DNA of 64,000 nucleotides from Alkalihalobacillus alcalophilus ATCC 27647 = CGMCC 1.3604 (GCF_000292245.2 NZ_ALPT02000012.1:4690-68689); one strand, 5' to 3'. Counted from the stretch's first letter, positions 33,622 through 45,323 are shown. Numbers and translations are program-made. Notes: generated by a model not told the origin, from the letters alone.

Positions 33622-36600
33622 TTATTCGTTTGTAATTAGTTCTTCTAAATCTAGATTTTCTTCTTTAACGGCATCCATTTCCTCATATTTAGAAAGGATA
33701 TTTAAATTACGGTAACGATTCATACCTGTTCCAGCTGGTACAAGCTTACCGATGATAACATTTTCTTTAAGACCAAGGAGCTCATCACGTTTTCCTTTAA
33801 TCGCTGCATCCGTTAAGACACGAGTCGTTTCTTGGAACGAAGCCGCTGATAAGAATGAATCTGTTTCAAGAGAGGCTTTCGTAATACCAAGTAAGACAGG
33901 ACGACCTGTTGCTGGACGTTTTCCACCAATTAATACATCTCGGTTTTCGTCATTGAAATGTTGAATCTCAATAAGTGATCCTGGCAATACTTTCGTTTCC
34001 CCAGCATCGACAACACGGATTTTACGTAACATTTGACGAACCATTACCTCAACGTGCTTGTCACCAATTTCTACCCCTTGCATACGGTATACTTTTTGTA
34101 CTTCACGTAATAGGTACTCTTGTACGCCATTAACACCTTTTACTTTTAATAACTCTTTCGGATCGATCGAACCTTCAGTTAGTGTTCCACCTGGTTCGAT
34201 AACATCACCAACGGATACTTTGATACGAGAACCATAAGGAATAGCATATGCTTTTGATTCCATAGGACCTTTTAAAGTAACTTCGCGTTTGTCGCCTTCC
34301 TTAATATCAACAACTTCTCCTTCGAATTCAGAAATAACCGCTTGCCCTTTCGGATTACGAGCTTCGAATAGCTCTTGAATACGTGGAAGACCTTGTGTAA
34401 TATCATCTCCGGCTACCCCACCTGTATGGAAAGTACGCATCGTTAACTGGGTTCCTGGCTCACCGATAGATTGAGCTGCGATAATTCCAACCGCTTCTCC
34501 AACCTCAACATCGCTACCAGTTGCTAAGTTACGACCGTAACATTTCTTACATACACCATGTCTTGTATCACAAGTAAATACAGAACGGATATGAAGCTTC
34601 TCAATATCAGCATCAAGAATTGCTTTTGCAACATCTTCATCAATTAAATCATTTTTCTTCACAATAACTTCAGAGCTTTCAGGATGGCGAACTGTCTTGA
34701 ATGCAACACGACCAACTAAACGATCGTATAAATCTTCAATGACTTCGTTTCCTTCCTTAATCGCTGCTACCTCTAGACCACGGTCTGTACCACAATCTGT
34801 CTCACGCACGATAACATCTTGAGCAACATCAACAAGACGACGAGTTAAGTAACCTGAATCGGCCGTTTTAAGGGCAGTATCAGCAAGACCTTTACGAGCA
34901 CCGTGGGTTGAGATGAAGTATTCTAATACCGTCAGACCCTCACGGAAACTTGAACGGATTGGAAGTTCAATGATACGTCCAGATGGATTGGCCATTAATC
35001 CACGCATACCAGCTAACTGTGTAAAGTTAGAGGCGTTACCACGGGCACCAGAGTCACTCATCATAAAGATTGGGTTACGCTTATCAAGTGTAAGCATTAA
35101 CTTATCTTGAATAACATCCTTGGCCTTACTCCATACAGAAATAACTCGGTCATATCTTTCTTCTTCCGTAATTAAACCACGACGGAATTGCTTTGTAATA
35201 CGGTCTACCTTTATTTCTGCTTCTGCTAAAATTTCCTTCTTCTCAGCAAGAACAACGATATCGGCAACCCCTACCGTAATACCAGCTTTCGTTGAGTATT
35301 TGAATCCTAAATCCTTCATACGGTCAAGCATCTTAGAAGTTTCTGTAATCTTAAACTTCTTAAATACCTCGGCAATAACATTACCTAAGAAACCTTTTTT
35401 AAATGGAGATACAACGTCTCTATTTAAGAATTCTGTCCTAACATCAGTCGTACTTGGCACTAAATACTTACTCGGAGTCTCTACTTCAAGATTCGTATCA
35501 GAAGGCTCGTTAATGTACGGGAATGTTTCAGGCAAAATTTCATTAAAAATCAATTTACCAACTGTTGTTAATAACAACAAGTTGTTTTGCTCTTCTGTAA
35601 ATGTTGGTTTATTTAAAGAAGAAACGGGAACCGCAATACGGGAATGTAAGTGTACATATCCATTTTGATAAGCTAACAACGCTTCGTTTGTATCTTTGAA
35701 TGTTGCTCCTTCACCTTTTGCATCATCGCGTTCCATTGTTAAATAATAGTTACCTAAAACCATATCCTGGGACGGTGTAACAACTGGTTTACCATCTTTA
35801 GGGTTTAGGATGTTTTGTGCCGCAAGCATTAAAATACGAGCTTCTGCTTGAGCTTCTGCCGATAAAGGAACGTGAACGGCCATTTGGTCTCCGTCAAAGT
35901 CGGCATTATACGCTGTACATACTAATGGATGTAGACGAATAGCACGACCTTCAACAAGGATTGGCTCGAACGCTTGAATTCCTAAACGGTGAAGTGTTGG
36001 TGCACGGTTAAGCAAAACTGGGTGTTCACGAATAACTTCTTCTAAGACATCCCAAACTTCAGGTTGGATCCGTTCAACTTTACGTTTTGCACTCTTAATA
36101 TTATGTGCCAATCCTTTGCTAACAAGCTCTTTCATAACAAAAGGTTTGAACAACTCAAGTGCCATTTCTTTCGGTAAACCACATTGGTACATCTTTAAGT
36201 TAGGTCCTACAACGATAACCGAACGTCCAGAGTAGTCAACACGTTTACCTAGTAAGTTTTGACGGAAACGTCCTTGTTTCCCTTTTAACATATGTGAAAG
36301 GGATTTTAATGGACGGTTACCTGGTCCAGTAACTGGACGACCACGACGACCATTATCAATTAAAGCATCAACCGCTTCTTGAAGCATCCGTTTTTCATTT
36401 TGAACAATGATGTTTGGTGCTCCTAAGTCTAATAAACGCTTTAATCGGTTATTACGGTTAATCACTCGGCGGTAAAGGTCATTTAAATCTGAAGTTGCAA
36501 ATCGACCACCGTCTAGCTGAACCATTGGACGTAATTCAGGTGGAATAACAGGAAGTACATCTAAGATCATCCAAGATGGTTCGTTTCCTGAATTACGGAA

Positions 36601-37245
36601 TGCTTCTAATACTTCAAGACGTTTAATCGCACGAGTACGACGTTGTCCCTGAGCTGTAAGAAGCTCTTCTTTTAATGAATCGACTTCTTTTTCTAAATCA
36701 ATGTCCGCTAAAAGCTTACGAATCGCTTCGGCTCCCATTTGAGCAGTAAAAGAACGACCATATTTATCGTAGTAAGCACGATATTCTTTTTCGGATAGAA
36801 GTTGTTTCTTTTCTAATGGTGTATCACCATTATCTGTCACAACGTAAGAAGCAAAGTAAATAACCTCTTCTAAAGAACGTGGTGACATATCTAAAACAAG
36901 ACCCATACGACTTGGAATTCCTTTGAAATACCAAATATGCGAAACAGGTGCAGCAAGTTCAATATGTCCCATGCGCTCACGGCGTACTTTTGATCGTGTA
37001 ACTTCTACGCCACAACGGTCACAAACTACACCTTTATAACGAACGCGTTTGTATTTTCCACAATGACATTCCCAGTCTTTTTGCGGTCCAAAAATACGCT
37101 CACAGAAAAGGCCATCTTTTTCAGGCTTTAATGTACGATAGTTAATCGTTTCTGGCTTTTTCACTTCTCCTCTTGACCAAGAACGAATCTTGTTTGGAGA
37201 AGCAAGACCAATTTTCATATATTCGAAGTTATTTACATCTAACAA
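33622..37245 (-). CDS. rpoC: RNA polymerase subunit beta'
   Basis: The 1207-residue subunit carries the N-terminal zinc site ([20 protein letters not shown]), the catalytic NADFDGDQM near residue 450, the trigger loop region ([16 protein letters not shown]) and the second zinc cluster ([14 protein letters not shown]). The start is TTG at 37245 after GGGAGGTTGGCCCC, giving the N-terminus [16 protein letters not shown] as in B. subtilis; the upstream open frame is not coding. No intein or unusual insertion is seen. A 268-base structured spacer separates it from rpoB. Confidence 0.99.
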   Translation of the reverse strand: MLDVNNFEYMKIGLASPNKIRSWSRGEVKKPETINYRTLKPEKDGLFCERIFGPQKDWECHCGKYKRVRYKGVVCDRCGVEVTRSKVRRERMGHIELAAPVSHIWYFKGIPSRMGLVLDMSPRSLEEVIYFASYVVTDNGDTPLEKKQLLSEKEYRAYYDKYGRSFTAQMGAEAIRKLLADIDLEKEVDSLKEELLTAQGQRRTRAIKRLEVLEAFRNSGNEPSWMILDVLPVIPPELRPMVQLDGGRFATSDLNDLYRRVINRNNRLKRLLDLGAPNIIVQNEKRMLQEAVDALIDNGRRGRPVTGPGNRPLKSLSHMLKGKQGRFRQNLLGKRVDYSGRSVIVVGPNLKMYQCGLPKEMALELFKPFVMKELVSKGLAHNIKSAKRKVERIQPEVWDVLEEVIREHPVLLNRAPTLHRLGIQAFEPILVEGRAIRLHPLVCTAYNADFDGDQMAVHVPLSAEAQAEARILMLAAQNILNPKDGKPVVTPSQDMVLGNYYLTMERDDAKGEGATFKDTNEALLAYQNGYVHLHSRIAVPVSSLNKPTFTEEQNNLLLLTTVGKLIFNEILPETFPYINEPSDTNLEVETPSKYLVPSTTDVRTEFLNRDVVSPFKKGFLGNVIAEVFKKFKITETSKMLDRMKDLGFKYSTKAGITVGVADIVVLAEKKEILAEAEIKVDRITKQFRRGLITEEERYDRVISVWSKAKDVIQDKLMLTLDKRNPIFMMSDSGARGNASNFTQLAGMRGLMANPSGRIIELPIRSSFREGLTVLEYFISTHGARKGLADTALKTADSGYLTRRLVDVAQDVIVRETDCGTDRGLEVAAIKEGNEVIEDLYDRLVGRVAFKTVRHPESSEVIVKKNDLIDEDVAKAILDADIEKLHIRSVFTCDTRHGVCKKCYGRNLATGSDVEVGEAVGIIAAQSIGEPGTQLTMRTFHTGGVAGDDITQGLPRIQELFEARNPKGQAVISEFEGEVVDIKEGDKREVTLKGPMESKAYAIPYGSRIKVSVGDVIEPGGTLTEGSIDPKELLKVKGVNGVQEYLLREVQKVYRMQGVEIGDKHVEVMVRQMLRKIRVVDAGETKVLPGSLIEIQHFNDENRDVLIGGKRPATGRPVLLGITKASLETDSFLSAASFQETTRVLTDAAIKGKRDELLGLKENVIIGKLVPAGTGMNRYRNLNILSKYEEMDAVKEENLDLEELITNE

Positions 37246-37513
37246 GGGGCCAACCTCCCTTTTAGTTTCCAAGTCTTGTGCAAAACACGGAATTGACGAA
37301 CATTTTATACCACAACTTCTCAGCCCCAACTACCGATGAGAAGAAGGGAAAAGGGATCTAGTGATACTAGTCCCTTGCCCACAGGATGTGAGACACTCAC
37401 TCCCTGCGTACTTATGGTCTAGCTGCAAATGGCAGGAACTCGAGTAATATCACCCACCTATAGAGTAGAGTATTTACTCCTCATTCCTAAATGCCATTTT
37501 TCGCTTTTCTTAC
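37246..37513 (-). promoter_or_regulatory. Hairpin-rich rpoB-rpoC spacer
   Basis: The spacer is unusually long for this gene pair. On the minus strand it can form GAGTAAATACTC (about 37468-37479), CAGGGAGTGAG/CTCACATCCTG (37382-37406), AAGGGACTAG/CTAGATCCCTT (37350-37376) and CTTCTCA/TGAGAAG (about 37315-37343). The third is followed by TTCCCTTC, weakly terminator-like. No open reading frame with a ribosome binding site was seen. Confidence 0.55.
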
Positions 37514-40500
37514 TTAAGCTTTTGATTCATTCGTTTCGAAATTAAGGTTTAACTTCTCACTTGTTTGATCATCTTCATCATCAAGTTCCATTAACTCAAT
37601 TTCTTCTTCGTTACTAGAGAGCATTTTCACATCCATACCGAGTGACTGCAACTCTTTAATTAATACTTTAAACGACTCTGGTACACCTGGTTCTGGAACA
37701 TTTTCACCTTTTACAATTGCTTCATACGTTTTCACACGACCAACAACGTCATCTGATTTAACCGTAAGAATTTCTTGTAATGTGTAAGCTGCACCATAAG
37801 CTTCAAGTGCCCAAACCTCCATCTCACCAAAACGCTGTCCACCAAACTGAGCTTTACCACCCAATGGTTGTTGCGTTACTAATGAGTAAGGTCCTGTTGA
37901 ACGTGCGTGTAACTTATCATCAACCATGTGTGCTAGTTTGATCATGTACATGATACCAACAGATACACGGTTATCAAAAGGTTCACCAGTACGTCCATCG
38001 TATAATAACGTTTTACCATCACGAGCCATACCTGCTTCTTCAAGTGTTCCCCAAACATCCTCTTCATTGGCTCCATCAAATACTGGTGAAGCAACATGAA
38101 TGCCTAGCTTACGAGCTGCCATACCTAAGTGGAGCTCAAGCACTTGTCCGATATTCATTCGTGAAGGTACCCCAAGTGGGTTTAACATAATATCGATTGG
38201 TGTACCGTCTGGTAAGTAAGGCATATCCTCTTCCGGTAAAATCCGTGAGATAACCCCTTTATTACCGTGACGACCAGCCATTTTATCGCCTTCATTAATT
38301 TTACGCTTCTGAACGATGTATACACGAACCAATTGGTTTACACCTGGAGGTAATTCATCGCCATCTTCACGGTTAAAGATTTTCACATCAAGCACGATTC
38401 CATCGCCACCGTGAGGAGCACGTAATGAAGTATCACGAACTTCTCGAGCTTTTTCACCAAAAATAGCATGTAATAGACGTTCTTCCGCTGTCAATTCTGT
38501 TACCCCTTTTGGAGTGACTTTACCAACTAGGATGTCCCCGTCTTTTACTTCTGCTCCAACACGAATAATTCCACGGTCGTCAAGGTTTTTAAGTGCGTCT
38601 TCCCCAACGTTCGGAATATCACGTGTAATTTCTTCAGGTCCAAGCTTCGTATCACGAGATTCTGACTCATACTCTTCAATATGAACAGACGTATATACAT
38701 CATCTTTTACAAGACGCTCACTTAAAATGATCGCATCCTCATAGTTATAACCTTCCCAAGTCATAAACCCAACCATTACGTTACGACCTAAGGCCATCTC
38801 ACCTTGTTCCATCGAAGGACCATCTGCTAAGATTTCACGTTTTTCAATAACGTCACCTTCACGTACGATCGGTCGCTGATTATAACTTGTTCCTTGGTTA
38901 GATCGCACAAACTTTTGTAGACGATATTTGTCTAAATCACCTTTGACTTGTTTGCCGTCCATTTCTTCTAATCGGCGTACCCAAATTTCTCTCGCTGTTA
39001 CGCGTTCTACAACACCAGGGTGTTTTGAGACAATCGCCGCTCCAGAATCCTTAGCAGAAACATGCTCCATTCCTGTACCGACAATTGGTGCTTCTGGTAC
39101 AAGTAATGGTACAGCTTGACGTTGCATGTTCGCTCCCATTAAGGCACGGTTGGAGTCATCGTTCTCTAAGAACGGAATACACGATGTTGCTGCAGAAACA
39201 ACTTGTTTTGGAGAAACGTCCATATAATCAATACGGTCTTTTGAAACAACAATATTCTCACCACGGAAGCGGGAAATAATATTATCATCAATAAAAGAAC
39301 CATCATCATTTAAACGAGCATTCGCCTGAGCGACTACATAATTATCCTCTTCATCTGCAGTTAAGTAATCAATTCGTGCAGTTACTTTACCTGTTTCAGA
39401 ATCAACACGACGATAAGGAGTTTCCATAAAGCCAAACTCATTCACTTTTGCATATGAAGATAAAGAGTTAATTAACCCAATGTTTGGACCCTCTGGTGTT
39501 TCAATCGGACACATACGGCCATAGTGAGACCAGTGAACGTCACGTACTTCAAATCCAGCACGCTCACGTGTTAAACCACCAGGTCCTAACGCTGATAAAC
39601 GACGCTTATGTGTTAATTCCGCTAAAGGATTCGTCTGATCCATAAATTGCGATAACTGAGAAGAACCAAAGAACTCTTTAATCGACGCAATAACAGGACG
39701 AATGTTAATCAGAGCTTGTGGTGTAATCATGTTCGGGTCTTGAATAGACATACGTTCACGAACAACACGCTCCATACGAGATAAACCAATTCTAAATTGA
39801 TTTTGTAATAACTCACCAACAGAACGTAAGCGACGGTTTCCTAAATGATCGATATCATCTGTGTCCCCTACTCCATGTAATAAGTTAAAGAAATAGTTGA
39901 TTGAAGCAATAATGTCAGCTGGTGTAATATGCTTCGTATCACGATCAATCATACCGTTACCCATTACACGAATTGGCATTTCACCATCGACATCATCTGG
40001 TGCATAAATAAGAATCGATTGAAGATCAATATCCTCATCGCCTACTACCCCACCAGTTGTGCGGGCTTTTCTAAAACCAACGTTATTTTCCAAGTAAGGA
40101 ATAATCCGATCTAAAGTACGACGATCAAGCATTGTCCCTTTCTCAGCAAGCACTTCTCCTGTTTCAGGATCGATAAGTGTCTCCGCTAAACGTTGATTAA
40201 ATAAGCGGTTTTTAATATGAAGCTTTTTGTTGATTTTGTAACGACCAACATTAGCTAGGTCATATCTCTTCGGATCAAAGAAACGTGAATCTAACAAACT
40301 TTTGGCGTTTTCAACTGTTGGTGGTTCTCCCGGACGTAAGCGCTCATAAATTTCTAATAAGGCTTTATCTGAGCTATCCGTATTGTCCTTTTCAAGGGAA
40401 TTACGTAAATACTCATCTTCCCCTAATAAATCAATGATCTCTTGATCAGAACCAAACCCTAATGCACGTAAAAGAACCGTTACGGGTATTTTTCTTGTAC

Positions 40501-41056
40501 GATCGATACGTACATAAACAATATCCTTCGCATCTGTTTCGAGCTCTAACCAAGCTCCACGGTTTGGAATAACAGTTGCGGTAAAGCCCTTCTTCCCGTT
40601 CTTATCTGTTTTTTCACTAAAGTAGACACTTGGCGAACGGACTAACTGGGAGACGATAACACGTTCTGCCCCATTTATGACAAACGTACCTGTTTCTGTC
40701 ATAAGCGGGAAGTCACCCATAAATACTTCTTGCTCCTTTACTTCTCCAGTCTCTTTATTAATAAGACGGACTTTTACACGTAAAGGTGCAGCAAATGTAA
40801 CATCACGTTCTTTAGACTCATCGACTGGATACTTAGGCTCACCTAAGCTATAGTCAATAAATTCTAAAACCAAATTCCCTGTGAAGTCTTGAATCGGGGA
40901 AATGTCTTGGAACATTTCACGAAGTCCCTCATCAAGAAACCATTGATAAGAAGCTGTTTGAATCTCGATTAAGTTCGGCAACTCCAAAACTTCATTAATT
41001 CTTGCATAGCTTCTTCGTTGGCGGTGGCGTCCATACTGAACTAGTTGACCTGTCAA
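37514..41056 (-). CDS. rpoB: RNA polymerase subunit beta
   Basis: The 1180-residue subunit starts at TTG 41056 ([19 protein letters not shown]), as in B. subtilis, with AGGGG before it; a GTG nine bases upstream overlaps that site. The rifampicin pocket reads [20 protein letters not shown] with LSALGPGGL, which appears wild type. [13 protein letters not shown] and the C-terminal acidic tail ([18 protein letters not shown]) are present. The acidic tail is longer than in many relatives, in keeping with a halo- or alkali-tolerant host (inference). Confidence 0.99.
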   Translation of the reverse strand: MTGQLVQYGRHRQRRSYARINEVLELPNLIEIQTASYQWFLDEGLREMFQDISPIQDFTGNLVLEFIDYSLGEPKYPVDESKERDVTFAAPLRVKVRLINKETGEVKEQEVFMGDFPLMTETGTFVINGAERVIVSQLVRSPSVYFSEKTDKNGKKGFTATVIPNRGAWLELETDAKDIVYVRIDRTRKIPVTVLLRALGFGSDQEIIDLLGEDEYLRNSLEKDNTDSSDKALLEIYERLRPGEPPTVENAKSLLDSRFFDPKRYDLANVGRYKINKKLHIKNRLFNQRLAETLIDPETGEVLAEKGTMLDRRTLDRIIPYLENNVGFRKARTTGGVVGDEDIDLQSILIYAPDDVDGEMPIRVMGNGMIDRDTKHITPADIIASINYFFNLLHGVGDTDDIDHLGNRRLRSVGELLQNQFRIGLSRMERVVRERMSIQDPNMITPQALINIRPVIASIKEFFGSSQLSQFMDQTNPLAELTHKRRLSALGPGGLTRERAGFEVRDVHWSHYGRMCPIETPEGPNIGLINSLSSYAKVNEFGFMETPYRRVDSETGKVTARIDYLTADEEDNYVVAQANARLNDDGSFIDDNIISRFRGENIVVSKDRIDYMDVSPKQVVSAATSCIPFLENDDSNRALMGANMQRQAVPLLVPEAPIVGTGMEHVSAKDSGAAIVSKHPGVVERVTAREIWVRRLEEMDGKQVKGDLDKYRLQKFVRSNQGTSYNQRPIVREGDVIEKREILADGPSMEQGEMALGRNVMVGFMTWEGYNYEDAIILSERLVKDDVYTSVHIEEYESESRDTKLGPEEITRDIPNVGEDALKNLDDRGIIRVGAEVKDGDILVGKVTPKGVTELTAEERLLHAIFGEKAREVRDTSLRAPHGGDGIVLDVKIFNREDGDELPPGVNQLVRVYIVQKRKINEGDKMAGRHGNKGVISRILPEEDMPYLPDGTPIDIMLNPLGVPSRMNIGQVLELHLGMAARKLGIHVASPVFDGANEEDVWGTLEEAGMARDGKTLLYDGRTGEPFDNRVSVGIMYMIKLAHMVDDKLHARSTGPYSLVTQQPLGGKAQFGGQRFGEMEVWALEAYGAAYTLQEILTVKSDDVVGRVKTYEAIVKGENVPEPGVPESFKVLIKELQSLGMDVKMLSSNEEEIELMELDDEDDQTSEKLNLNFETNESKA

Positions 41057-41418
41057 CTGATTCACCCCTCAAATCTAGCGTTATAGTATCTAAAATTGAC
41101 TTCTCTAAATTGCCTACTTCTCCTGCTTAGCAATCATTGAAGTTATCAAATAAAGAGAAAAATTTTAAAAGAATTTACATCTTATCTTCTTTCAAATTTA
41201 AAAGAAGGCAAGTAAAGACCTTGTTACGTCATATAACAAGATTACATAAAGAAATATGGCTTTGAAAATAAAACCATAATGACATTCTCACATTTGATTA
41301 TTCTAGTATAACCAAAAAATTCCTGCTTTAATCAAAATAAACCTTGACAATTTATTTTTTTGTTCAACAAAAAATAGGTAGTTATACGCATTAAATAACA
41401 ATACCACAAAATAAAGTC
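41057..41418 (-). promoter_or_regulatory. Region upstream of rpoB: candidate promoter and leader, no gene
   Basis: A TATACT at 41305-41310 with TTGATT at 41330-41335 (19-base spacer) is a weak promoter candidate on the minus strand. The following 240-base leader has CTTGTTA/TAACAAG at about 41218-41240 and an AT-rich stretch. No reading frame or terminator was recognised. Confidence 0.4.
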
Positions 41419-42024
41419 TCAGTCAATTTTTTTTGCAACTAACAAATAGTAACCTTTTTTCTTTTTAACAATAGAGCAATTGCCAAATACACGCTCTAAT
41501 TTCTCAACAGCTGAAGGAGCTCCTTGCTTCTTTTGGATAACAACCCAAAGCTCTCCATTTGTCGCCAAATGCTCATACGCTCTTGCTAAAATATCATGAA
41601 CAACTTTTTTCCCTGCTCGTATCGGAGGGTTTGTCACAATCATTGCAAAATCAGTCGGTTCAACCGCCGCTAAAGAATCACTTACAAAAATGGAGACATT
41701 CTCAACATGATTATTTAAAGCGTTACGCCTAGCAAGCTCCAAAGCCCGCTCGTTTACATCGACCATACATACAGTTCGAGTAGGATGTTTTTTGGCAATC
41801 GTCAACCCAATCGGTCCATAACCACACCCAACATCCAGAATATCTCCTTCTATTATCGGTGTTGTTAATTCTTCTAGTAGAAATCGACTACCAAAATCAA
41901 CCTCACCTTTTGAAAATACCCCTCGATCAGTCGTGAAAGAAAAAGGAAAACCACATAATGTCGTACTCCACTTTTTCTCATCACTTTCTGTAGTTGGTTT
42001 ATTGGAATAATAATGTTCTGACAT
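41419..42024 (-). CDS. RsmC-like class I SAM methyltransferase (YbxB)
   Basis: The 201-residue protein has the SAM-binding motif DVGCGYGPIGLTIAKKHP and the catalytic motif NPPIR (TNPPIRAGKKVVHDIL), which is like the RsmC family that methylates guanine in 16S rRNA. The ATG at 42024 follows AAAGGAACGTTAATC; a Met at 42042 is possible but poorly spaced. It lies between rplL and rpoB, the place of ybxB in Bacillus. Its exact substrate is not proven by sequence. Confidence 0.85.
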   Translation of the reverse strand: MSEHYYSNKPTTESDEKKWSTTLCGFPFSFTTDRGVFSKGEVDFGSRFLLEELTTPIIEGDILDVGCGYGPIGLTIAKKHPTRTVCMVDVNERALELARRNALNNHVENVSIFVSDSLAAVEPTDFAMIVTNPPIRAGKKVVHDILARAYEHLATNGELWVVIQKKQGAPSAVEKLERVFGNCSIVKKKKGYYLLVAKKID

Positions 42025-42081
42025 GATTAACGTTCCTTTCATCTTCCCCCAAATAGTATAGTTTGAGTAAGGTATAGAGAG

Positions 42082-42113
42082 AAAAAAAGACCCGCTTTGA
42101 CGCGAGTCTTTTT
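42082..42113 (-). terminator. Terminator after rplL
   Basis: AAAAAGACTCGC pairs with GCGGGTCTTTTT (one G-U) around GTCAAA, with T run. It separates the L10-L12 unit from the methyltransferase and rpoB. Confidence 0.88.
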
Positions 42114-42125
42114 CACTTTATCAAA

Positions 42126-42488
42126 TTACTTAACTTCTACAGAAGCACCAGCTTCTTCAAGTTTAGCTTTGATTTCTTCAGCTTCGTCTTTGCTTGCGCC
42201 TTCTTTAACAGGAGCTGGAGCACCGTCAACAACGGCTTTCGCTTCTTTAAGACCAAGACCAGTGATTTCACGAACCACTTTAATTACGCCGATTTTAGAA
42301 GAACCAGCAGATGTAAGAATTACATCAAATTCAGTTTGCTCAGCAGCGCCACCGTCAGCAGCTCCACCAGCTACTGCTACAGGTGCAGCAGCAGTAACAC
42401 CAAATTCTTCTTCAATTGCTTTAACAAGATCGTTAAGCTCTAAAACTGTCATTTCTTTAATCGCTTCAATAATTTGCTCTTTGCTCAT
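42126..42488 (-). CDS. rplL: 50S ribosomal protein L7/L12
   Basis: The 120-residue stalk protein has the N-terminal dimerising helices ([19 protein letters not shown]), an Ala/Gly hinge ([18 protein letters not shown]) and the factor-binding C-terminal domain ([20 protein letters not shown]). It recruits EF-Tu and EF-G. Follows rplJ by 62 bases. Confidence 0.99.
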   Translation of the reverse strand: MSKEQIIEAIKEMTVLELNDLVKAIEEEFGVTAAAPVAVAGGAADGGAAEQTEFDVILTSAGSSKIGVIKVVREITGLGLKEAKAVVDGAPAPVKEGASKDEAEEIKAKLEEAGASVEVK

Positions 42489-42550
42489 TTTATAGTCCTC
42501 CTATAGATTGTTTTTGAATGTTTTGTTTCTAAGTTAAGCTGAAGCTAATA

Positions 42551-43048
42551 TTAAGCTCCTTGCTCTTCTTTTTGATCGGCAACTGCTTTTGTAGCAAGCG
42601 CCATGTTGCGCATTGGTGCTTGAAGTACGCTGAGAAGCATAGAAAGAAGTCCATCGCGTGACGGTAGTTCCGCAAGCGCTTTGATTTCTTCCGCAGATGC
42701 AACTTGACCTTCAATAACACCGGCTTTAATTTCAAGAGCTTCGTGTTTTTTCGCGAAGTCATTGATAATTTTCGCAGGAGCAATAACATCCTCGGCACCA
42801 AAAGCAATCGCTGTCGGTCCTACTAAATGTTGGTCTAATTCCGTAAGTTCAGTTGCTTCAGTCGCACGACGAGTTAATGTATTTTTGTATACTTTGAACT
42901 CGATACCCGCTTCACGAAGTTGCTTACGTAATTCAGTTACTTCCGCTACGTTTAATCCACGATAGTCAACAACAACGGTTGATTTGCTATCACGTAATTT
43001 CTCTGCAATAACTGCTACAACTTGTTGTTTTTGTTCTAGTACGCTCAT
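42551..43048 (-). CDS. rplJ: 50S ribosomal protein L10
   Basis: The 165-residue protein ([60 protein letters not shown]) anchors L12 dimers to the ribosome. The ATG at 43048 follows AGGAGGTGTAACA; upstream in-frame codons belong to the L10 leader. L10 (with L12) is expected to bind the leader and repress its own synthesis. Confidence 0.98.
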   Translation of the reverse strand: MSVLEQKQQVVAVIAEKLRDSKSTVVVDYRGLNVAEVTELRKQLREAGIEFKVYKNTLTRRATEATELTELDQHLVGPTAIAFGAEDVIAPAKIINDFAKKHEALEIKAGVIEGQVASAEEIKALAELPSRDGLLSMLLSVLQAPMRNMALATKAVADQKEEQGA

Positions 43049-43104
43049 TGTTACACCTCCTAGAGTTTGTAATTCCATACCCGGACGTTTTACGTTTAAG
43101 CTAT

Positions 43105-43250
43105 AAAAAGCCCCCATGTATAGACATGAGGGCATTATGGACTCTTTTATTAAGAATCTATATCGCTTACCTCGGTAGGATGATTAAGCGTGAACGCCCC
43201 TACTGTCTACGGTATGAATGTTTAAATTTATTTATTATGCCTTAGCACAC
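43105..43250 (-). ncRNA. L10 leader RNA with attenuator
   Basis: The leader between the promoter at 43258-43286 and rplJ contains GTAGACAGTAGGGGCGTTC and CATCCTACCGAGGTAAGCGA, typical of the L10-binding region. It ends in the terminator GCCCTCATG/CATGGGGGC followed by TTTTT (43105-43133). L10 binding should favour termination. Confidence 0.85.
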
Positions 43251-43257
43251 TCCTAAG

Positions 43258-43286
43258 AGTATACGTGGACTCAAATAAAATGTCAA
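43258..43286 (-). promoter_or_regulatory. Sigma-A promoter of rplJ-rplL
   Basis: TTGACA (43281-43286), 17-base spacer, TATACT (43258-43263) on the minus strand; start expected near 43251. It overlaps the end of rplA. Confidence 0.87.
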
Positions 43287-43289
43287 CAA

Positions 43290-43985
43290 TTATTTTGTTA
43301 ACGCAGTTGCATTAACACGAACTCCAGGACCCATTGTTGAAGCAACGGTTACGTTTTTCACGTAAGTACCTTTTGCTGCCGCTGGTTTAGCTTTCATTAA
43401 AGTATCAATGATTGTTTTGAAGTTCTCTACTAATTTTCCTGTTTCGAACGACACTTTACCAATTGGTACGTGAATGTTACCAGCTTTATCAACACGGTAT
43501 TCAACTTTACCTGCTTTGATTTCGTTAATCGCTTTCGTCACATCAAATGTAACTGTTCCCGTTTTAGGGTTTGGCATTAAGCCTTTTGGTCCAAGAACAC
43601 GACCAAGCTTACCAACTTGAGCCATCATGTCAGGAGTTGCAACGATTACGTCAAACTCAAACCAACCTTGGTTGATCTTGTTAATGTAATCTTCGTCTCC
43701 AACATAATCCGCGCCAGCTGCTTCAGCTTCTTTAGCTTTTTCACCTTTAGCGAAAACTAATACAGATTGAGTTTTACCTGTTCCGTTTGGAAGTACAACA
43801 GCACCACGGATTTGTTGATCCGCTTTTTTAGGATCTACTCCAAGGCGTACAGCTACTTCAACAGTCTCGTCAAATTTAGCTGTTGCTGTTTTTTTAACTA
43901 ATTCAACTGCTTCTTCAACTAAGTAAGATACGTCGCGATCAACTAGTTTTAAAGCATCTTGATATTTTTTACTTTTTTTAGCCAT
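43290..43985 (-). CDS. rplA: 50S ribosomal protein L1
   Basis: The 231-residue protein ([59 protein letters not shown]) forms the mobile L1 stalk at the E site. The ATG at 43985 follows GAGGAGGAAATTAGC; the frame is open 15 codons upstream, within the structured rplK-rplA spacer. L1 is a known translational repressor in other bacteria. Confidence 0.98.
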   Translation of the reverse strand: MAKKSKKYQDALKLVDRDVSYLVEEAVELVKKTATAKFDETVEVAVRLGVDPKKADQQIRGAVVLPNGTGKTQSVLVFAKGEKAKEAEAAGADYVGDEDYINKINQGWFEFDVIVATPDMMAQVGKLGRVLGPKGLMPNPKTGTVTFDVTKAINEIKAGKVEYRVDKAGNIHVPIGKVSFETGKLVENFKTIIDTLMKAKPAAAKGTYVKNVTVASTMGPGVRVNATALTK

Positions 43986-44036
43986 GCTAATTTCCTCCTC
44001 GAATGTGGTTTTAGCGGTAGGACCTCCCACTATGAA

Positions 44037-44088
44037 AGGTTGCGAACCTAATAAATTAGGATATGAGGGTGACCCTCAATCGCAACCT
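44037..44088 (-). promoter_or_regulatory. Three-way-junction RNA between rplK and rplA
   Basis: On the minus strand the outer stem AGGTTGCGA/TCGCAACCT (perfect, nine pairs) encloses two hairpins, TGAGGGTCACCCTCA and CCTAATTTATTAGG. The element lies 51 bases before the rplA start. It could be an L1 binding site or an mRNA processing site. Confidence 0.6.
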
Positions 44089-44103
44089 CACGAGTCTTAC
44101 CAA

Positions 44104-44529
44104 TTAATCTTCAATCACAATACCCATGCTACGCGCAGTACCTTCTACCATGCGCATTGCTGCTTCAACATCAGCTGCATTTAAATCAGGCATTTTTGTT
44201 TCAGCAATCTCGCGTACCTTATCACGCTTGACTGTTGCAACCTTATTACGGTTTGGCTCACCAGAACCAGACTCAATACCTGCCGCTTTCTTAAGTAGAA
44301 CTGCAGCCGGTGGAGTTTTCGTAATAAATGTAAACGAACGGTCTTCAAATACCGTAATTTCAACCGGAATAATTAGACCAGCTTGATCTGAAGTACGAGC
44401 GTTAAACTCTTTACAGAATCCCATGATATTAACACCTGCTTGACCTAATGCAGGACCAACTGGTGGTGCTGGATTTGCTTTTCCAGCAGGAATTTGCAAC
44501 TTAACCATTTTAATTACCTTTTTCGCCAC
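44104..44529 (-). CDS. rplK: 50S ribosomal protein L11
   Basis: The 141-residue protein has the N-terminal thiostrepton-loop region ([40 protein letters not shown]) and a C-terminal 23S rRNA-binding domain ending [12 protein letters not shown] at 44529 after AGGAGGTGTGTCAC gives the normal length. It has its own promoter and a leader with a terminator-like hairpin. Confidence 0.98.
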   Translation of the reverse strand: MAKKVIKMVKLQIPAGKANPAPPVGPALGQAGVNIMGFCKEFNARTSDQAGLIIPVEITVFEDRSFTFITKTPPAAVLLKKAAGIESGSGEPNRNKVATVKRDKVREIAETKMPDLNAADVEAAMRMVEGTARSMGIVIED

Positions 44530-44582
44530 GTGACACACCTCCTTAGTCCGTGATGTGGTATCCGGGTTTCACCCTCCCACTC

Positions 44583-44608
44583 AAAAAACGGATGCATTCA
44601 AGCACCCG
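44583..44608 (-). terminator. Terminator-like hairpin in the rplK leader (possible attenuator)
   Basis: CGGGTGC pairs with GCATCCG around TTGAAT and is followed by six T. It lies downstream of the promoter at 44646-44674 and about 55 bases before rplK, so it can act on the rplK transcript itself as well as on read-through from nusG. Confidence 0.7.
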
Positions 44609-44645
44609 ATTGGCTCATGTAAATAAACCACTATCAACCATGAAG

Positions 44646-44674
44646 ATTTTATCACCTTCATCGATTAATTTCAA
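44646..44674 (-). promoter_or_regulatory. Sigma-A promoter of rplK-rplA
   Basis: TTGAAA (44669-44674), 17-base spacer, TAAAAT (44646-44651) on the minus strand. Confidence 0.72.
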
Positions 44675-44686
44675 GTTTTTTTCAAA

Positions 44687-45220
44687 TTAAATCTTTTCCA
44701 CTTGACTAAATTCAAGTTCAACCGGTGTTTCACGACCGAACATATTCACATGAACTTTCAGTTTTTGTTTGTCCGCTAGAATTTCTTCAATAGAACCAAC
44801 AAAATTCGCGAATGGACCTTCCTTCACCTTAACCGACTCTTTTAACTCAAAGTCAATTTCAGCTTTTGGTTCATCGACACCCATTTGGCGTAAGATACGA
44901 TCCACTTCATCCGGCATAAGCGCCGTCGGTTTTGAACCAGCTCCCGCCGAACCAACAAACCCTGTTACACCAGGTGTATTTCGCACAACATACCAAGAGT
45001 CATCAGTCATTGCCATTTCAACAAGGACATATCCTGGGAATACTTTACGAGAAACCGTTTTAGTTTTCCCGTTCTTCACTTCAGTTTCTTCTTCAACAGG
45101 AACTAAAACGCGAAAGATCTTGTCAGTCATCTCCATTGATTCAAGACGCTTCTCTAAATTCGCTTTTACTTTATTTTCATACCCCGAGTACGTATGAACA
45201 ACATACCAGTTTTTTTCCAT
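44687..45220 (-). CDS. nusG: Transcription antitermination/pausing factor NusG
   Basis: The 177-residue protein has the NGN domain ([53 protein letters not shown]) and the C-terminal KOW domain ([18 protein letters not shown]). It binds the RNA polymerase clamp and stimulates pausing in Bacillus. The AGGAGGGAA site (45243-45251) is about 22 bases from the ATG; a small AGGAC/GTCCT hairpin lies between and may shorten the effective distance. Confidence 0.98.
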   Translation of the reverse strand: MEKNWYVVHTYSGYENKVKANLEKRLESMEMTDKIFRVLVPVEEETEVKNGKTKTVSRKVFPGYVLVEMAMTDDSWYVVRNTPGVTGFVGSAGAGSKPTALMPDEVDRILRQMGVDEPKAEIDFELKESVKVKEGPFANFVGSIEEILADKQKLKVHVNMFGRETPVELEFSQVEKI

Positions 45221-45323
45221 GCTTTTTAGGACGGTAGTGTCCTTCCCTCCTCATAAAGTTTAAAAGAGACTGGCTCATCAACATTAAAGCTCAAATGAGT
45301 CCAATCACTCTTAAACCACCTTA

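Noticed and set aside
35120..35668. Plus-strand open frame of 182 codons
   Set aside because: Lies wholly inside rpoC on the opposite strand, with Ser/Thr-rich antisense composition and no ribosome binding site.
38928..39279. Plus-strand frames inside rpoB taken as small genes
   Set aside because: Antisense shadows with no ribosome binding site or recognisable domain.
41341..41380. TTGACA on the plus strand upstream of rpoB
   Set aside because: No proper -10 at the right distance and no plus-strand gene to drive.
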